A stretch of 64,000 nucleotides of DNA from Paenibacillus_E qinlingensis_A (GCF_031455095.1 NZ_JAVDSB010000008.1:214122-278121); one strand, 5' to 3'. Numbered from the stretch's first letter, positions 1-8,385 are shown. Notes: generated from the letters alone by a model not told the origin. Numbers and translations: made by a program.

Positions 1-2
1 TC

Positions 3-308
3 GTTATGGAATATGTGGAGTCGAATTTCGGAGATGACCTGTCACTGGAAGCTATATCTGCCAAGTTGGGGATCACAGGGCCGTATCTGTCCACTTACTT
101 TAAAGAAAAAACAGGTACCAATTTCAGCGATTACATCTTTACCGTCCGAATGAATAAATCGATTGAGATGCTGCGGGATACCGATTTGAAGGTGCAGGAG
201 ATTGCATCGCTTGTTGGCTACTTTACGGCGGCCTCGTTCAATCGCGTTTTCAAACGGCATACAGGAATTACACCAAGCGAATTCCGTAGGCTGAATAATA
301 AGAACTAA
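3..308 (+). CDS. AraC-family transcriptional regulator, C-terminal part (gene truncated by window edge)
   Basis: The first 100 or so codons visible form the double helix-turn-helix DNA-binding domain of an AraC/XylS regulator. Motifs are LSLEAISAKLGITGPYLSTY in the first HTH and VQEIASLVGY plus FNRVFKRHTGITPSEFR in the second, with the usual family ending. The frame is open to the left edge (the codon before the first ATG is Val), so the N-terminal effector or receiver domain lies outside the window. Whether it is a one-component AraC protein or a YesN-type response regulator cannot be told. It converges on the next gene across a shared hairpin. Confidence 0.85.
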   Translation, partial: VMEYVESNFGDDLSLEAISAKLGITGPYLSTYFKEKTGTNFSDYIFTVRMNKSIEMLRDTDLKVQEIASLVGYFTAASFNRVFKRHTGITPSEFRRLNNKN

Positions 309-314
309 ATGAGA

Positions 315-357
315 AAGAGGGAGCATTTACGTCTTGATGACGTAGTTGCTCCCTCTT
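315..357. terminator. Bidirectional terminator between convergent genes
   Basis: An interrupted inverted repeat (AAGAGGGAGCA pairing with TGCTCCCTCTT, plus inner TACGTC/GACGTA) lies between the AraC-type gene and the convergent GNAT gene. No clean U-tract is visible on the plus strand; the minus strand runs into a T-rich stretch. Confidence 0.6.
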
Positions 358-368
358 GGTTATGAACC

Positions 369-1337
369 TTATAGATCCTTGGCATATCTCGCATAACTCT
401 TCCAAGTCTGATAGCCCAGCTTTCCGTAGAAATCTACGAAAGGTGTCGTATCAATCACCACGTTACGTACGCCACGTTGCAATAAATAATGAATCGCTGC
501 TTGTACAATCGAGATCCCGTACTTATGCCCCCGGAAGCTCTCATCAATTCCCAGCGGACCCAAACCGCCTAACTCACCTTCAAAGAGGCCTGACCAATAG
601 ATGTTCTGCGCCAGTAATGGGGACTCGGCATCATTCATCCGGCAAAACCCAATGATTGCGTCGTCCCGCTCAAGCAGGACGAATTCTCTTCCTGTTCCAC
701 CGCGCTCCCAATAGTTGCGATGCTGGTAATCCCATTTGCCAGGGAAGCAGCGATGCATGAAAGCTGTTAAGGCTTCTCTGTCGCTAGGATTTGCGAGCCG
801 GAATGTTGCCTCATGGACTGTGGGCAACGTGACGACTTGATCGTCTCCGTAATCGTTCATCAGGTCGTAAGAGATCTCCTTGAACGTGTAAGTTCTCTTC
901 TCGAACCACTGTCTCGTTTCCTCAAGCTGAGCGGGAATTCCTGGAAACAGGCGACGGTGTAGGTCGTTACCGAGCATGACCCGTTTGGCTCCTGCGTTCA
1001 GGAGCGCCTCCTCAGCTTTGCGAAGAAGGGCTGTCCCGATTCCGCTCCGCCTGTACGAACCGTCGACCATGAGGGCATGAATCCATCCCAAGTCACGAGG
1101 AATACCGAAACCCTCCGTTGCTGCAGACGCGATTTTGGCAACAGCGAACCCAACCACTCGCCCTGACGATTGCTCCACAGCCACCCATGAACCCTCGCGC
1201 AGCCACAGCTGATCTTCTACGATATTTTGCTGCAGCAATCTAAGTCTCATTGGAAACAAATCGGACAGTTCCTTATTCCATAGCGCAAGGATTTCACTCA
1301 AGTGTGATGCTTCCAACTGGTTGTAACTAATGCTCAT
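369..1337 (-). CDS. GNAT-family N-acetyltransferase with two tandem GNAT domains
   Basis: A 322-residue cytoplasmic protein with two GNAT folds. The first carries the acetyl-CoA pyrophosphate loop YRRSGIGTALL near residue 96. The second, near residues 180-320, carries a divergent FRGHKYGISIV loop. Roughly twice the length of a single-domain GNAT fits an internal duplication, as in other tandem-GNAT enzymes. The start is supported by GGAGG about 7 nt upstream of ATG. It is a single-gene unit on the minus strand. The acceptor substrate cannot be deduced; a small-molecule amine is the usual target in this family. Confidence 0.8.
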   Translation of the reverse strand: MSISYNQLEASHLSEILALWNKELSDLFPMRLRLLQQNIVEDQLWLREGSWVAVEQSSGRVVGFAVAKIASAATEGFGIPRDLGWIHALMVDGSYRRSGIGTALLRKAEEALLNAGAKRVMLGNDLHRRLFPGIPAQLEETRQWFEKRTYTFKEISYDLMNDYGDDQVVTLPTVHEATFRLANPSDREALTAFMHRCFPGKWDYQHRNYWERGGTGREFVLLERDDAIIGFCRMNDAESPLLAQNIYWSGLFEGELGGLGPLGIDESFRGHKYGISIVQAAIHYLLQRGVRNVVIDTTPFVDFYGKLGYQTWKSYARYAKDL

Positions 1338-1482
1338 CGTGCTCCTCCTTTAAATACGTGTAATCCACTATGAAAAATATAGGGCATCCTGGCGATTACG
1401 CAAATAAGTAAATCTTTTGAATGTTGCTTGATGATAAGAATTCATTAACCTTAGAGACTATCTTGGTGCTTACCCCAATTAT

Positions 1483-1638
1483 GATAGTCGGTTTTGTTGG
1501 CTAGTTGCACGCGCTGGGCCTCGATCTCACTCGAGATAGTCGGTTTCACCGACTATCTCCACGCCTTAGACCCCACTCGCTCCCGAGTTAGTCGCTTTTA
1601 CCGACTATACCCACGCTCTTCTCCATACTCCTGCCTCC
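1483..1638. repeat. Three-unit 52-bp tandem array with hairpin cores (array A)
   Basis: Three related units start at 1483, 1535 and 1587, an exact 52-bp period. Each begins with a GATAGTCGGT-like arm. In unit 2 GAGATAGTCGGT (1533-1544) and ACCGACTATCTC (1548-1559) form a perfect 12-bp stem with a TTC loop. Unit 3 has TAGTCG/CGACTA; unit 1 is degenerate. The array lies between the terminator of the oxidoreductase gene and the promoter side of the GNAT gene. The rest of this intergenic stretch holds nothing else recognisable. Confidence 0.75.
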
Positions 1639-1648
1639 GCCACTACAC

Positions 1649-1687
1649 AAAAAGCCCCTCCCCCGCCAACACGCGAGATCGGGGCTT
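1649..1687 (-). terminator. Rho-independent terminator of the amino-sugar gene cluster
   Basis: On the minus strand AAGCCCC pairs with GGGGCTT and is followed by a T-run, immediately after the stop codon of the last oxidoreductase gene. Confidence 0.75.
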
Positions 1688-1696
1688 GCCTATCAT

Positions 1697-2776
1697 TTAC
1701 TGCGCGTAGATATGCGGATTCTGGCGTTGGCACTCCTCTATGACCCATAGCTGCCTGCGCACCTGCTGAGGCGTAATTTCCAGTTCTTTGCCCTCGGTGA
1801 GGGTCTCATACAACATCAGATACAGCTTCTCTGTCATATGTTCGAAAGCTGACTTCCCGTCTGCAATCGCAACCTCCCAGCTATCTGTTTGCCATGGCAG
1901 CGTTTCACTGCAATACGCAGGTTTCCCTTCCGCTGAGAATAACGGTTCACGGATTAACTTCTGTTCAGGCGCTTCTTCCGGCTTAAAATATTTCCACTCC
2001 AGCTTGTTCCCTGTTCCGTGAAGGCCGCCATTCGTTCCTTGAATGTTGAACTGTTCATGTGGGAAGGCGCAACTGGATGAAATTTCCAGATCAATGGTAG
2101 GTCTTCCTTTTCCGCGCAGCATCAGCTTCACATAATCCTCCGCATCACCAAAGGTATTTGTTCTGTCCATGATACACATGACTTCTGGCTGCGCATCCGC
2201 CCCAAATAGCTGCAGCGCCTGATCCAACGGGTGAGGTCCCGTATTCATTAAGCTTCCGCCATTATTGCTTTGCAGCGTTTGCCAATCCCAGCGGCGTGCA
2301 AAGCCGTTCAGGCTGAAATCGATCTGCACGATGCGCCCTAGCACGCCTGATTCGATCACTTTACTCAGCTGGACGAAAGCCGGCTGGTAACGGGATTGCT
2401 GGAATACGGCCAAAACAGCTCCTGTTCGCTCGGACGCTGCAATCAACTGATCGACTTCCTCCGTTGTCTTCGCCAACGGCTTCTCGCACAAGACATCCAG
2501 TCCGCGATTAAGCAGCTCCAATGTGATCGGAAAATGCTGATGGCTCGGAGAAGCATTCACAATCAAATCCAGCTCCTCATTCGTCACCATTTCCTCCCAA
2601 GATGCGTACGCTGTGCAGCCATATTCTTGTTTCGCAAGCTCCTGACGCTCTGCTATGGAGTCTGCAACCGCTGTAATGCGGTAATGCTCAGGAAGCTGCA
2701 CAAGCAAATTACCGTGGATGTCGCGCCCGCTGCGCCCTTGCCCAATAATACCAACCTTCACTATTTTCTTAGTCAT
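1697..2776 (-). CDS. Gfo/Idh/MocA-family NAD(P)-dependent oxidoreductase
   Basis: A 359-residue cytoplasmic dehydrogenase. The N-terminal Rossmann fold has VGIIGQGRSG at residues 8-17. The family EKP motif (CEKPLAK) lies near residue 98 and carries the lysine that acts with a later His in this family. The C-terminal half is the usual alpha/beta dimerisation domain. Family members oxidise or reduce sugar hydroxyls or ketones. The gene follows the AraC regulator by 26 nt and is the last gene of the minus-strand cluster that contains NagA and a NagB-like protein, so an amino sugar or its derivative is a plausible substrate (inference). Confidence 0.85.
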   Translation of the reverse strand: MTKKIVKVGIIGQGRSGRDIHGNLLVQLPEHYRITAVADSIAERQELAKQEYGCTAYASWEEMVTNEELDLIVNASPSHQHFPITLELLNRGLDVLCEKPLAKTTEEVDQLIAASERTGAVLAVFQQSRYQPAFVQLSKVIESGVLGRIVQIDFSLNGFARRWDWQTLQSNNGGSLMNTGPHPLDQALQLFGADAQPEVMCIMDRTNTFGDAEDYVKLMLRGKGRPTIDLEISSSCAFPHEQFNIQGTNGGLHGTGNKLEWKYFKPEEAPEQKLIREPLFSAEGKPAYCSETLPWQTDSWEVAIADGKSAFEHMTEKLYLMLYETLTEGKELEITPQQVRRQLWVIEECQRQNPHIYAQ

Positions 2777-2802
2777 CGTGATTCCCTCTTTCCTTTATCC
2801 AT

Positions 2803-3711
2803 TTAGGGGGTATTTCCAAACGTTTTCTTATATTCAGTAGGCGTGATGCCGGTTCGTTTTTTGAATGTTCGGATGAAATGACTGAGATGATGAAACCCAA
2901 CCTGAAAGCCAATTTGCGTAATGGTATGCATATTCCGTTGAATGAGCTCCATCGCTCTTTCAATGCGTACCTCATTGACATAATCGACGAAGTTCTGGCC
3001 TGTTTCTTTTTTGAAAATCGTGCTGAAATAAGCTGGAGCCATATTGGCTAGAAATGCCCCTTGCTCAAGGGGAATATCCTGACTGTAATTGTCATGAATG
3101 AATCGTTTTACTTCTTCGATCGGATGCTGGCTCGTGGACGTCGACTTTACACTTTGCTTACGCCGAGCCCTGCGATATTCGCGATCCATAAGGATGAGCA
3201 GCTTGACTAGACTCGTACAGATGGCATATTCATAACCCGCTTCACGATGCTCAAATTCATCCTGTATATCTTGCAGAAGCTGCTCCACTAGCAGTTGCTT
3301 TGGCTTGGCGATATGCAGCCACGGCTGTGGCATGGTCCCTAACTCTGGCATTTCGTCAACCGTATTGTGCAGAAAGGGCTGCAAGGTATCCGAGAAAGGC
3401 TTCAACTGCTCCCTCACCAAATAAGGGAGGAAATCAATCAGCACCACCTCGAACTCCCGTTCCTCAATCGCGCTCAAGCTGTGCTCCACCCCAGGCGATA
3501 TGATGAACATATCCCCTCTGCTGACATTCAGCGATTTGCCGCGCAGCTGATGGTTGCACACCCCTTTGAGCACATAAGCAATCTGCGTATAGTCGTGGAT
3601 ATGCAAGGGCTGCTTCAGCGCTAGGCTGGAGTAGCGGAATATTTTAAAAGGAAATTCCTTTTTCAGTGTGGATTTGCTTTGAAAATAGGACATTCCCTTC
3701 TCCATGCTCAT
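2803..3711 (-). CDS. AraC-family transcriptional regulator with cupin-type sensor domain
   Basis: About 302 residues. The N-terminal half is an AraC-type cupin (QPLHIHDYTQIAYVLKGV and GDMFIISPGVEHSL) expected to bind a small ligand. The C-terminal double HTH ends RTGITPTEYKK. The reading frame can be extended 12 codons upstream to an ATG without a ribosome binding site; the start chosen here has AGGTGG 7 nt upstream. It sits inside the amino-sugar gene cluster, 59 nt or more downstream of nagA, so it probably regulates that cluster as a sugar-responsive activator (inference). Confidence 0.85.
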   Translation of the reverse strand: MSMEKGMSYFQSKSTLKKEFPFKIFRYSSLALKQPLHIHDYTQIAYVLKGVCNHQLRGKSLNVSRGDMFIISPGVEHSLSAIEEREFEVVLIDFLPYLVREQLKPFSDTLQPFLHNTVDEMPELGTMPQPWLHIAKPKQLLVEQLLQDIQDEFEHREAGYEYAICTSLVKLLILMDREYRRARRKQSVKSTSTSQHPIEEVKRFIHDNYSQDIPLEQGAFLANMAPAYFSTIFKKETGQNFVDYVNEVRIERAMELIQRNMHTITQIGFQVGFHHLSHFIRTFKKRTGITPTEYKKTFGNTP

Positions 3712-3806
3712 ACGATTACCACCTATCCGATGCCATATTTCATTCAAGCATATGTCAATTAACGGAATAGAACAACCCTTCTGTGCAGACGCGCAAAATA
3801 GTATGT

Positions 3807-4991
3807 TTATAAGCTCTGCTGGCTTCGATCATAGACGATCTTGCCAGCTTTGTAGGTCTGCCTCAGTGGGATGCGGCCGTCAGCTTGCATGCTGTCCAGG
3901 AGGACGAAATCGGCCGGTGCCCCAATCGATAAGCCCTCTGCGACAGGCAAACCCATCAAACGAGCCGGGCGTGTCGATGCCATTTCCCACGCTGTTGGGA
4001 AATCGGCCAGCCCCCGTCGATTCAAATGGGCAATGCCCCACAGCAGCATCTGAGCGGAGCCCGCTAGGAGACGAGGATCAGCAGCAAGGTGAAGCTTGCC
4101 TTCTGAGGTAAGCACAACGTCGCCTCCGATGTGCGTTTTGTAGACGCCAGGTTCAAGACCACTGATCGCTACAGCATCACTAACTAGCAGCGCTTGCTCG
4201 CCCTTCACTTTCAGCACAACCTTCAGCACTTGGTCCGGTAAATGAAAGCCGTCGGCAATGACACAGCTCCACAGTTCATCCTGCGCCAACTGCTCCCACA
4301 GATAATTCGGATGGCGCGGAAGCATCAGATGCGCCCCATTCCCCAGATGCGTCGACATCCGAGCGCCTGCCGCGACGGCTTCCCCTATCTGCGAAGCGTC
4401 TGCTGCCGTGTGGCCGATGGACACGATCACGCCGCTATCGACGCAGCGCTTGATGAATGTGGCGCTGTCCGGCCATTCCGGCGACAGCGTCACAAGCTTG
4501 ATGCGGCCGCCAGCCGCTTCCTGCCAGCGGCAGAAGAGGTCCCAATCCGGCGGCCTTACGGCATCACGCGGGTGTGCTCCGCGTGCCCCGTCGTCGAGCG
4601 AAATGAACGGGCCTTCCAAGTGAATGCCCGCAATGCCTTGCTCCGTCGCAGGGTCCGCTTCGCAGGCGCTAGCTATGCTGCCGAGCGCGCTTGCGATCGC
4701 CTCGGGGCTGCTCGTAATGACGGTGGGGTAACTAGCAGTTACCCCTTCCCGCCATAGCATGCGAACGATGCCACTGACCGTCTCCGCTTCAAGCGGCAAT
4801 GTGTTGAAGTCGCTTCCCGCATAGCCATTGATCTGCAGATCAACCAAGCCAGGCGCGACAATCGGCAGATCTACCGATTCAGATGCAGCAAGCGGTTCCA
4901 CATTCGCAATCCGTCCATCGCGGACGGTCATCGCGACAGGTGCTCCTGTAACATAATGGCGCGCATGAATAACGTTCGTACTATCGGCCAT
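3807..4991 (-). CDS. nagA: N-acetylglucosamine-6-phosphate deacetylase
   Basis: A 394-residue amidohydrolase-superfamily TIM barrel that removes acetate from GlcNAc-6-phosphate to give glucosamine-6-phosphate in the cytoplasm. Family metal and catalytic positions are visible: E126 in HLEGPF, H194 in IGHTAAD, H215 in STHLGNGAH, H250 in ADGFH, and the general base D272 in VSDAV. Spacing matches characterised NagA enzymes almost residue for residue. The loop after H215 (LGNGAHLMLPRHPN) differs from the usual LFNAM sequence, so an altered N-acyl amino sugar is possible. Its start overlaps the 3' end of the NagB-like gene by 11 nt, which indicates translational coupling. Confidence 0.88.
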   Translation of the reverse strand: MADSTNVIHARHYVTGAPVAMTVRDGRIANVEPLAASESVDLPIVAPGLVDLQINGYAGSDFNTLPLEAETVSGIVRMLWREGVTASYPTVITSSPEAIASALGSIASACEADPATEQGIAGIHLEGPFISLDDGARGAHPRDAVRPPDWDLFCRWQEAAGGRIKLVTLSPEWPDSATFIKRCVDSGVIVSIGHTAADASQIGEAVAAGARMSTHLGNGAHLMLPRHPNYLWEQLAQDELWSCVIADGFHLPDQVLKVVLKVKGEQALLVSDAVAISGLEPGVYKTHIGGDVVLTSEGKLHLAADPRLLAGSAQMLLWGIAHLNRRGLADFPTAWEMASTRPARLMGLPVAEGLSIGAPADFVLLDSMQADGRIPLRQTYKAGKIVYDRSQQSL

Positions 4992-5769
4992 AGGAATCTA
5001 GGTCCAGATACATCGTGCAGTCCGGATGCCTGCGGAGAATCGTCGAAGGACACTCGGTTGAGATGGATCCGCTCAATGTGCGTTGAACTGCCTGATGTTT
5101 CGTAACACCAGGTACAGAGCAGAACAAATGTGCACCCGACATCAGCGCTGGGATGGTCAGGGTTAACGCATGCGTAGGCACCTCTGCAATACGGTCGAAA
5201 CATCCATCATTCACCTGCTGCTGCAGGCAAATATCATCCAGCTCTACACGCTTGATCCACAACGGATCAGCAAAATCAGCAACAGGGGGGTCATTGAAGG
5301 CAATGTGACCGTTCTCACCAATACCGAGGCATACCACATCGATCGGAGCCTCTTCCAAAAGTGCGCTATACCGTCTGCACTCGTCCTCCGCTTCATTCGA
5401 GCTATTGATGAGGTGAACGGTGCCCGGATTAACTAGATGGAATAAACGATCGGTTAAAAACCTTCCAAATCTCTGCGGCGCTTCCTCACTGAGTCCGATG
5501 TACTCATCCATGTGGAACACGGTGATCCGCGACCAATCGATGGCTTCATCCTGTGCCAGCGTTTCGAGCATTTCATTCTGCGAAGGCGCTGCCGCGAAAA
5601 TAATGCGAACTGCCGCTTTCTCTGCAAGCAGCGATTTGATCCTTGTGGCTGCATCTAATCCCGCAGCTTGCCCCAATGCTTTCCGGTTCTGATATACATT
5701 AACCTGCAACTCATCGATTTGTACTTGGCTGACTGGTTGTGGTTGCACCTGTGATTGTGGCTCCTGCAT
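4981..5769 (-). CDS. NagB-like glucosamine-6-phosphate deaminase/isomerase family protein
   Basis: A 262-residue protein of the NagB/6-phosphogluconolactonase family. FHMDEYIGL carries the catalytic Asp-Glu pair and LGIGENGHIAFNDP the catalytic His loop. The canonical phosphate-binding loop near residue 55 (normally TGGTPEG-like) is replaced by FAAAPSQNEML, and a Gln/Pro/Val-rich stretch precedes the fold. The coupling to nagA makes deamination of an amino-sugar phosphate the natural role, but the altered loop suggests the substrate or its phosphate placement may differ from plain glucosamine-6-phosphate. It follows the upstream oxidoreductase gene by 18 nt. Confidence 0.75.
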   Translation of the reverse strand: MQEPQSQVQPQPVSQVQIDELQVNVYQNRKALGQAAGLDAATRIKSLLAEKAAVRIIFAAAPSQNEMLETLAQDEAIDWSRITVFHMDEYIGLSEEAPQRFGRFLTDRLFHLVNPGTVHLINSSNEAEDECRRYSALLEEAPIDVVCLGIGENGHIAFNDPPVADFADPLWIKRVELDDICLQQQVNDGCFDRIAEVPTHALTLTIPALMSGAHLFCSVPGVTKHQAVQRTLSGSISTECPSTILRRHPDCTMYLDLDSYGR

Positions 5770-5787
5770 AGTTAAGTTCCTCCAGTA

Positions 5788-6804
5788 CTATAAAGTTAAC
5801 TGCCGACCTTCCGCCGCGCTCTTATAAATCTGTTCAACTAGCCGCACTGCTCGCAGCCCAGCTTCCCCCGTAACCAGCGGCTCTTCGCCGGCTTCGATAG
5901 AAGCCATGACATCCAACAACTGGCTTTGATGAAAATCCGATGCAATGCTGCGTGGATCCGTAATACCGCCATAGGCTCCTTCTTCTGTCCAAGTCGGTTC
6001 ACTTCGACCTGGCACCGTCCAATGGACAATCGTCGAGCCCTCCAGCTTAATCGTCCCTTTCTCCCCGTACAAATGGATGGTTGCGGCGAAGCCTGGACGA
6101 ATGCTGGTCGATGCCATGATCGTCCCAAATGCCCCATTTTTAAATTGCAAAATGGCCAGACCTAAATCCTCAGCTTCCATCTCGTGCGTCTGCGTCGCGA
6201 CTTTGCCGAAAACCGTGTGAACTTCACCTGCGAACCATAACAGCAAATCTAAGCAGTGAATCCCTTGATTCATCAGGGCACCGCCATCTTCTGCGATCGT
6301 TCCGCGCCACTGCGCGCTGTCGTAATAAGACTGAGATCGATGGAAGGGCAGTGATACCTCGACTAGCAAGAGTTTACCGAGAGCCCCTTCGTCTAGTACC
6401 CGTTTGATCGCTTGATTCTGCGCCTCGAATCGACGCTGTGAGATGACAGAGAGTGTCACGTTCTTCGCTCGTGCCGCTTGGACTAGCCGCTCAGCGTCCG
6501 CCACATTCATGCTAATTGGCTTCTCAATAATCAAATGCTTGCCCGCATTCACGACCTCCAGCCCGATCGTCGCATGGCTGCCGCTTGGGGTTGTAACACA
6601 CACAATATCAACATCGTTCCTGGCAAGAAGCTCACGATAATCCGTCGTCCAAGCGCATCCCTCACGCTCAGCGATGGCTTGCGCCTTCGCCCCCGTACGA
6701 CTGGCTACCGCAACCAGGCTTGCCTCTTCAATTTGCCGGATAGCCTCGATATGAAAATCTGCCACCGAACCGCAACCTATGATGCCAAATTTCCAGTTAG
6801 CCAA
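5788..6804 (-). CDS. Gfo/Idh/MocA-family NAD(P)-dependent oxidoreductase
   Basis: A 338-residue cytoplasmic dehydrogenase with Rossmann motif FGIIGCGSVADFH at residues 6-18, EKPISM near residue 94 and the usual C-terminal alpha/beta domain (NQGIHCLDLLLWF with the family catalytic His). It lies 2 nt downstream of the TIM-barrel isomerase-like gene and 18 nt upstream of the NagB-like gene. The pairing of such an oxidoreductase with a xylose-isomerase-like protein is known from inositol and 3-keto-sugar pathways. The exact reaction here is not deducible. Confidence 0.85.
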   Translation of the reverse strand: MANWKFGIIGCGSVADFHIEAIRQIEEASLVAVASRTGAKAQAIAEREGCAWTTDYRELLARNDVDIVCVTTPSGSHATIGLEVVNAGKHLIIEKPISMNVADAERLVQAARAKNVTLSVISQRRFEAQNQAIKRVLDEGALGKLLLVEVSLPFHRSQSYYDSAQWRGTIAEDGGALMNQGIHCLDLLLWFAGEVHTVFGKVATQTHEMEAEDLGLAILQFKNGAFGTIMASTSIRPGFAATIHLYGEKGTIKLEGSTIVHWTVPGRSEPTWTEEGAYGGITDPRSIASDFHQSQLLDVMASIEAGEEPLVTGEAGLRAVRLVEQIYKSAAEGRQLTL

Positions 6805-6806
6805 TG

Positions 6807-7661
6807 CTACACCTCCTCTAATAAAGCGCGAAGTGCATCTAGCGTCATGCGCGTGCCTGTCAGCTGACTGCCGCTATCTGGGACAAAATGCGTTTCTATT
6901 GTATATAAACCTGTGTACCCATCTGCTTCGAGCGCCTTAATCTGAGCGGTTATTGACACATTACCAGAGCCAAGAGGCACACATTTGGGCGTTCCATCAT
7001 GACGAATATAAGCATCCTTTAGATGGACATGTGCTAAACTTTTTTTCATGAATTGGTAGCCTCTCGGGAATGCCTCCTTCGCCCCGTACGCTTCATTCCC
7101 TGGATCCCATAGCCCCCTAACCGCTGGGGAATCAATACCAGAAACAAGCGAAGCGACTTCCTCAGCAAAGCCTCCATTGCAAGATGGCTCATTCTCTAAC
7201 AGCAACATCACGCCTTCTCTCTCGGCGATGTCTCCTGCTCTTTTTAGATGATGAATAACCTCATTTCGATGTTTTTGTGGATCAAGCTCCCGCCAAAACG
7301 AGAAAATCCGGATACGAGATGTCCCGAGCAGCTTCGCAATCTCAATAACCCTATGAAGTTTTTTAAAATGTTCCTCCACACTCTGTTCCTTCTGCCCAAA
7401 CGTATCTCCTGATTCAACCAATCGCTGCGGATCTAGTGCGCATTTGAACAAAGGAGAGGCAATTGCTGACACGTATAATCCGTGATCTTCCACTAATTTG
7501 CGGATGTCGATGAGCTGAGCATTTCCCAGTTCCGCAACATTGACGCCATTCACAACTCTTACTTCGACATGTCGTAAGCCCTGTTCGGCAGCCCACTTTA
7601 CCGCTTTTTCGAAATCAGCAGATACTTCATCCGTTAATACACCTAATCGGTTCCAAATCAA
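6807..7661 (-). CDS. Sugar phosphate isomerase/epimerase-like TIM-barrel protein
   Basis: A 284-residue member of the xylose-isomerase-like TIM-barrel superfamily (IolE/IolI, YcjR type). Metal-ligand type motifs are visible: LLLENEPSC with a Glu, LWDPGNEAYG with an Asp, LAHVHLKD with His, and YTIETHF with a C-terminal Glu. Translation starts at TTG with GGAGG 7 nt upstream; no ATG fits better. It is the first gene of the minus-strand amino-sugar cluster, 2 nt upstream of the oxidoreductase gene. It probably isomerises, epimerises or dehydrates a keto-sugar intermediate (inference). Confidence 0.78.
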   Translation of the reverse strand: MIWNRLGVLTDEVSADFEKAVKWAAEQGLRHVEVRVVNGVNVAELGNAQLIDIRKLVEDHGLYVSAIASPLFKCALDPQRLVESGDTFGQKEQSVEEHFKKLHRVIEIAKLLGTSRIRIFSFWRELDPQKHRNEVIHHLKRAGDIAEREGVMLLLENEPSCNGGFAEEVASLVSGIDSPAVRGLWDPGNEAYGAKEAFPRGYQFMKKSLAHVHLKDAYIRHDGTPKCVPLGSGNVSITAQIKALEADGYTGLYTIETHFVPDSGSQLTGTRMTLDALRALLEEV

Positions 7662-7721
7662 TGAAAAACCTCCACCTTCGCTTATGGTTTCGTTTTATTA
7701 TTCTTATTTTCTTAACTATAA

Positions 7722-7734
7722 CAAGATTGTCTTG
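7722..7734. promoter_or_regulatory. Short palindrome upstream of the amino-sugar cluster
   Basis: CAAGA-TTG-TCTTG is a perfect 5+5 inverted repeat about 60 nt upstream of the TTG start. It could be an operator. No convincing sigma-A promoter is visible for this strand. Confidence 0.3.
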
Positions 7735-7842
7735 GGGAAAGTTGACGTTTCTATCGAACTAAGTTTACATTTTTTTCGGTTTGCATGAGGTTTGAAGAAA
7801 TTGTCAACTTTATCGAAAACTCAATCAGTAAATAAAAGGGAT

Positions 7843-7872
7843 TTGAGTGCATATGTGGAATAGATGTATATA
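7843..7872 (+). promoter_or_regulatory. Candidate sigma-A promoter of the AbrB-like gene
   Basis: TTGAGT (7843-7848) and TATATA (7867-7872) are separated by 18 nt, about 65 nt upstream of the AbrB-like start codon. The match is moderate. Confidence 0.4.
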
Positions 7873-7938
7873 CAGAATATGAGTCTTTGTAACTAGATGA
7901 AGTAGTTCGTTGGTTCATAAAAAAAGGGAGGTTGTTGT

Positions 7939-8175
7939 ATGAAGTCGACGGGAATTGTAAGAAAAGTGGACGAGCTGGGACGGATTGTTTTACCTATTGA
8001 GCTGCGTCGGACGCTGCACATTGAAATCGGTGACGCTATTGAAGTTTACGTGGATCCTGAGCGAATCACATTAAAAAAGTATATGCCTGCCTGCGTATTT
8101 TGTGGTAATTTCGAGGATATGACGTATTTCAAAGGGAAGCTCGTTTGCAGTAACTGTATTGATCAAATTACATAA
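7939..8175 (+). CDS. AbrB-family transition-state regulator with C-terminal CxxC pairs
   Basis: A 78-residue DNA-binding protein. Residues 1-50 are the swapped-hairpin AbrB fold, very close to AbrB/Abh of Bacillus (STGIVRKVDELGRIVLPIEL, then ITLKKY). In place of the usual AbrB dimerisation tail, the C-terminus is a short segment with two cysteine pairs, CVFC and CSNC, spaced like a zinc ribbon. AbrB proteins act as global repressors of post-exponential genes. GGGAGG lies upstream of ATG at good spacing. It is monocistronic, followed by a strong terminator and divergent from the amino-sugar cluster. Confidence 0.88.
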   Translation: MKSTGIVRKVDELGRIVLPIELRRTLHIEIGDAIEVYVDPERITLKKYMPACVFCGNFEDMTYFKGKLVCSNCIDQIT

Positions 8176-8194
8176 TTATATAGCGTGGCACTAG

Positions 8195-8224
8195 CCCCCT
8201 CAGTGAAAAACACTGAGGGGGTTT
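8195..8224 (+). terminator. Rho-independent terminator of the AbrB-like gene
   Basis: CCCCCTCAGTG (8195-8205) and CACTGAGGGGG (8211-8221) form a perfect 11-bp stem with an AAAAA loop, followed by TTT. Confidence 0.9.
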
Positions 8225-8317
8225 GATAGTTTGACCCCCACCATTCTGTCTGATGTTCAAAACACATTTACATGTATGCGATATAGTTATTTTCACCTAT
8301 ATTGTGTAATAAGAACG

Positions 8318-8385
8318 AATAGATGGATTTCATGCAGTTAATACCTTCTGAATCTAACAAACCATTCATTCTACCTAATTGACTT
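8318..8385. repeat. Degenerate copy of an interspersed palindromic repeat
   Basis: The left arm AATAGATGGATTTCATGCAG matches the arm of a better-preserved palindromic element at 44735-44826 with few changes. The right arm here (AATTGACTTCCCTACTCC) is decayed. Confidence 0.5.

Noticed and set aside
1483..1638. Possible CRISPR array
   Set aside because: The whole 52-bp unit is repeated including the linker; there are no unique spacers of constant length and no cas genes.
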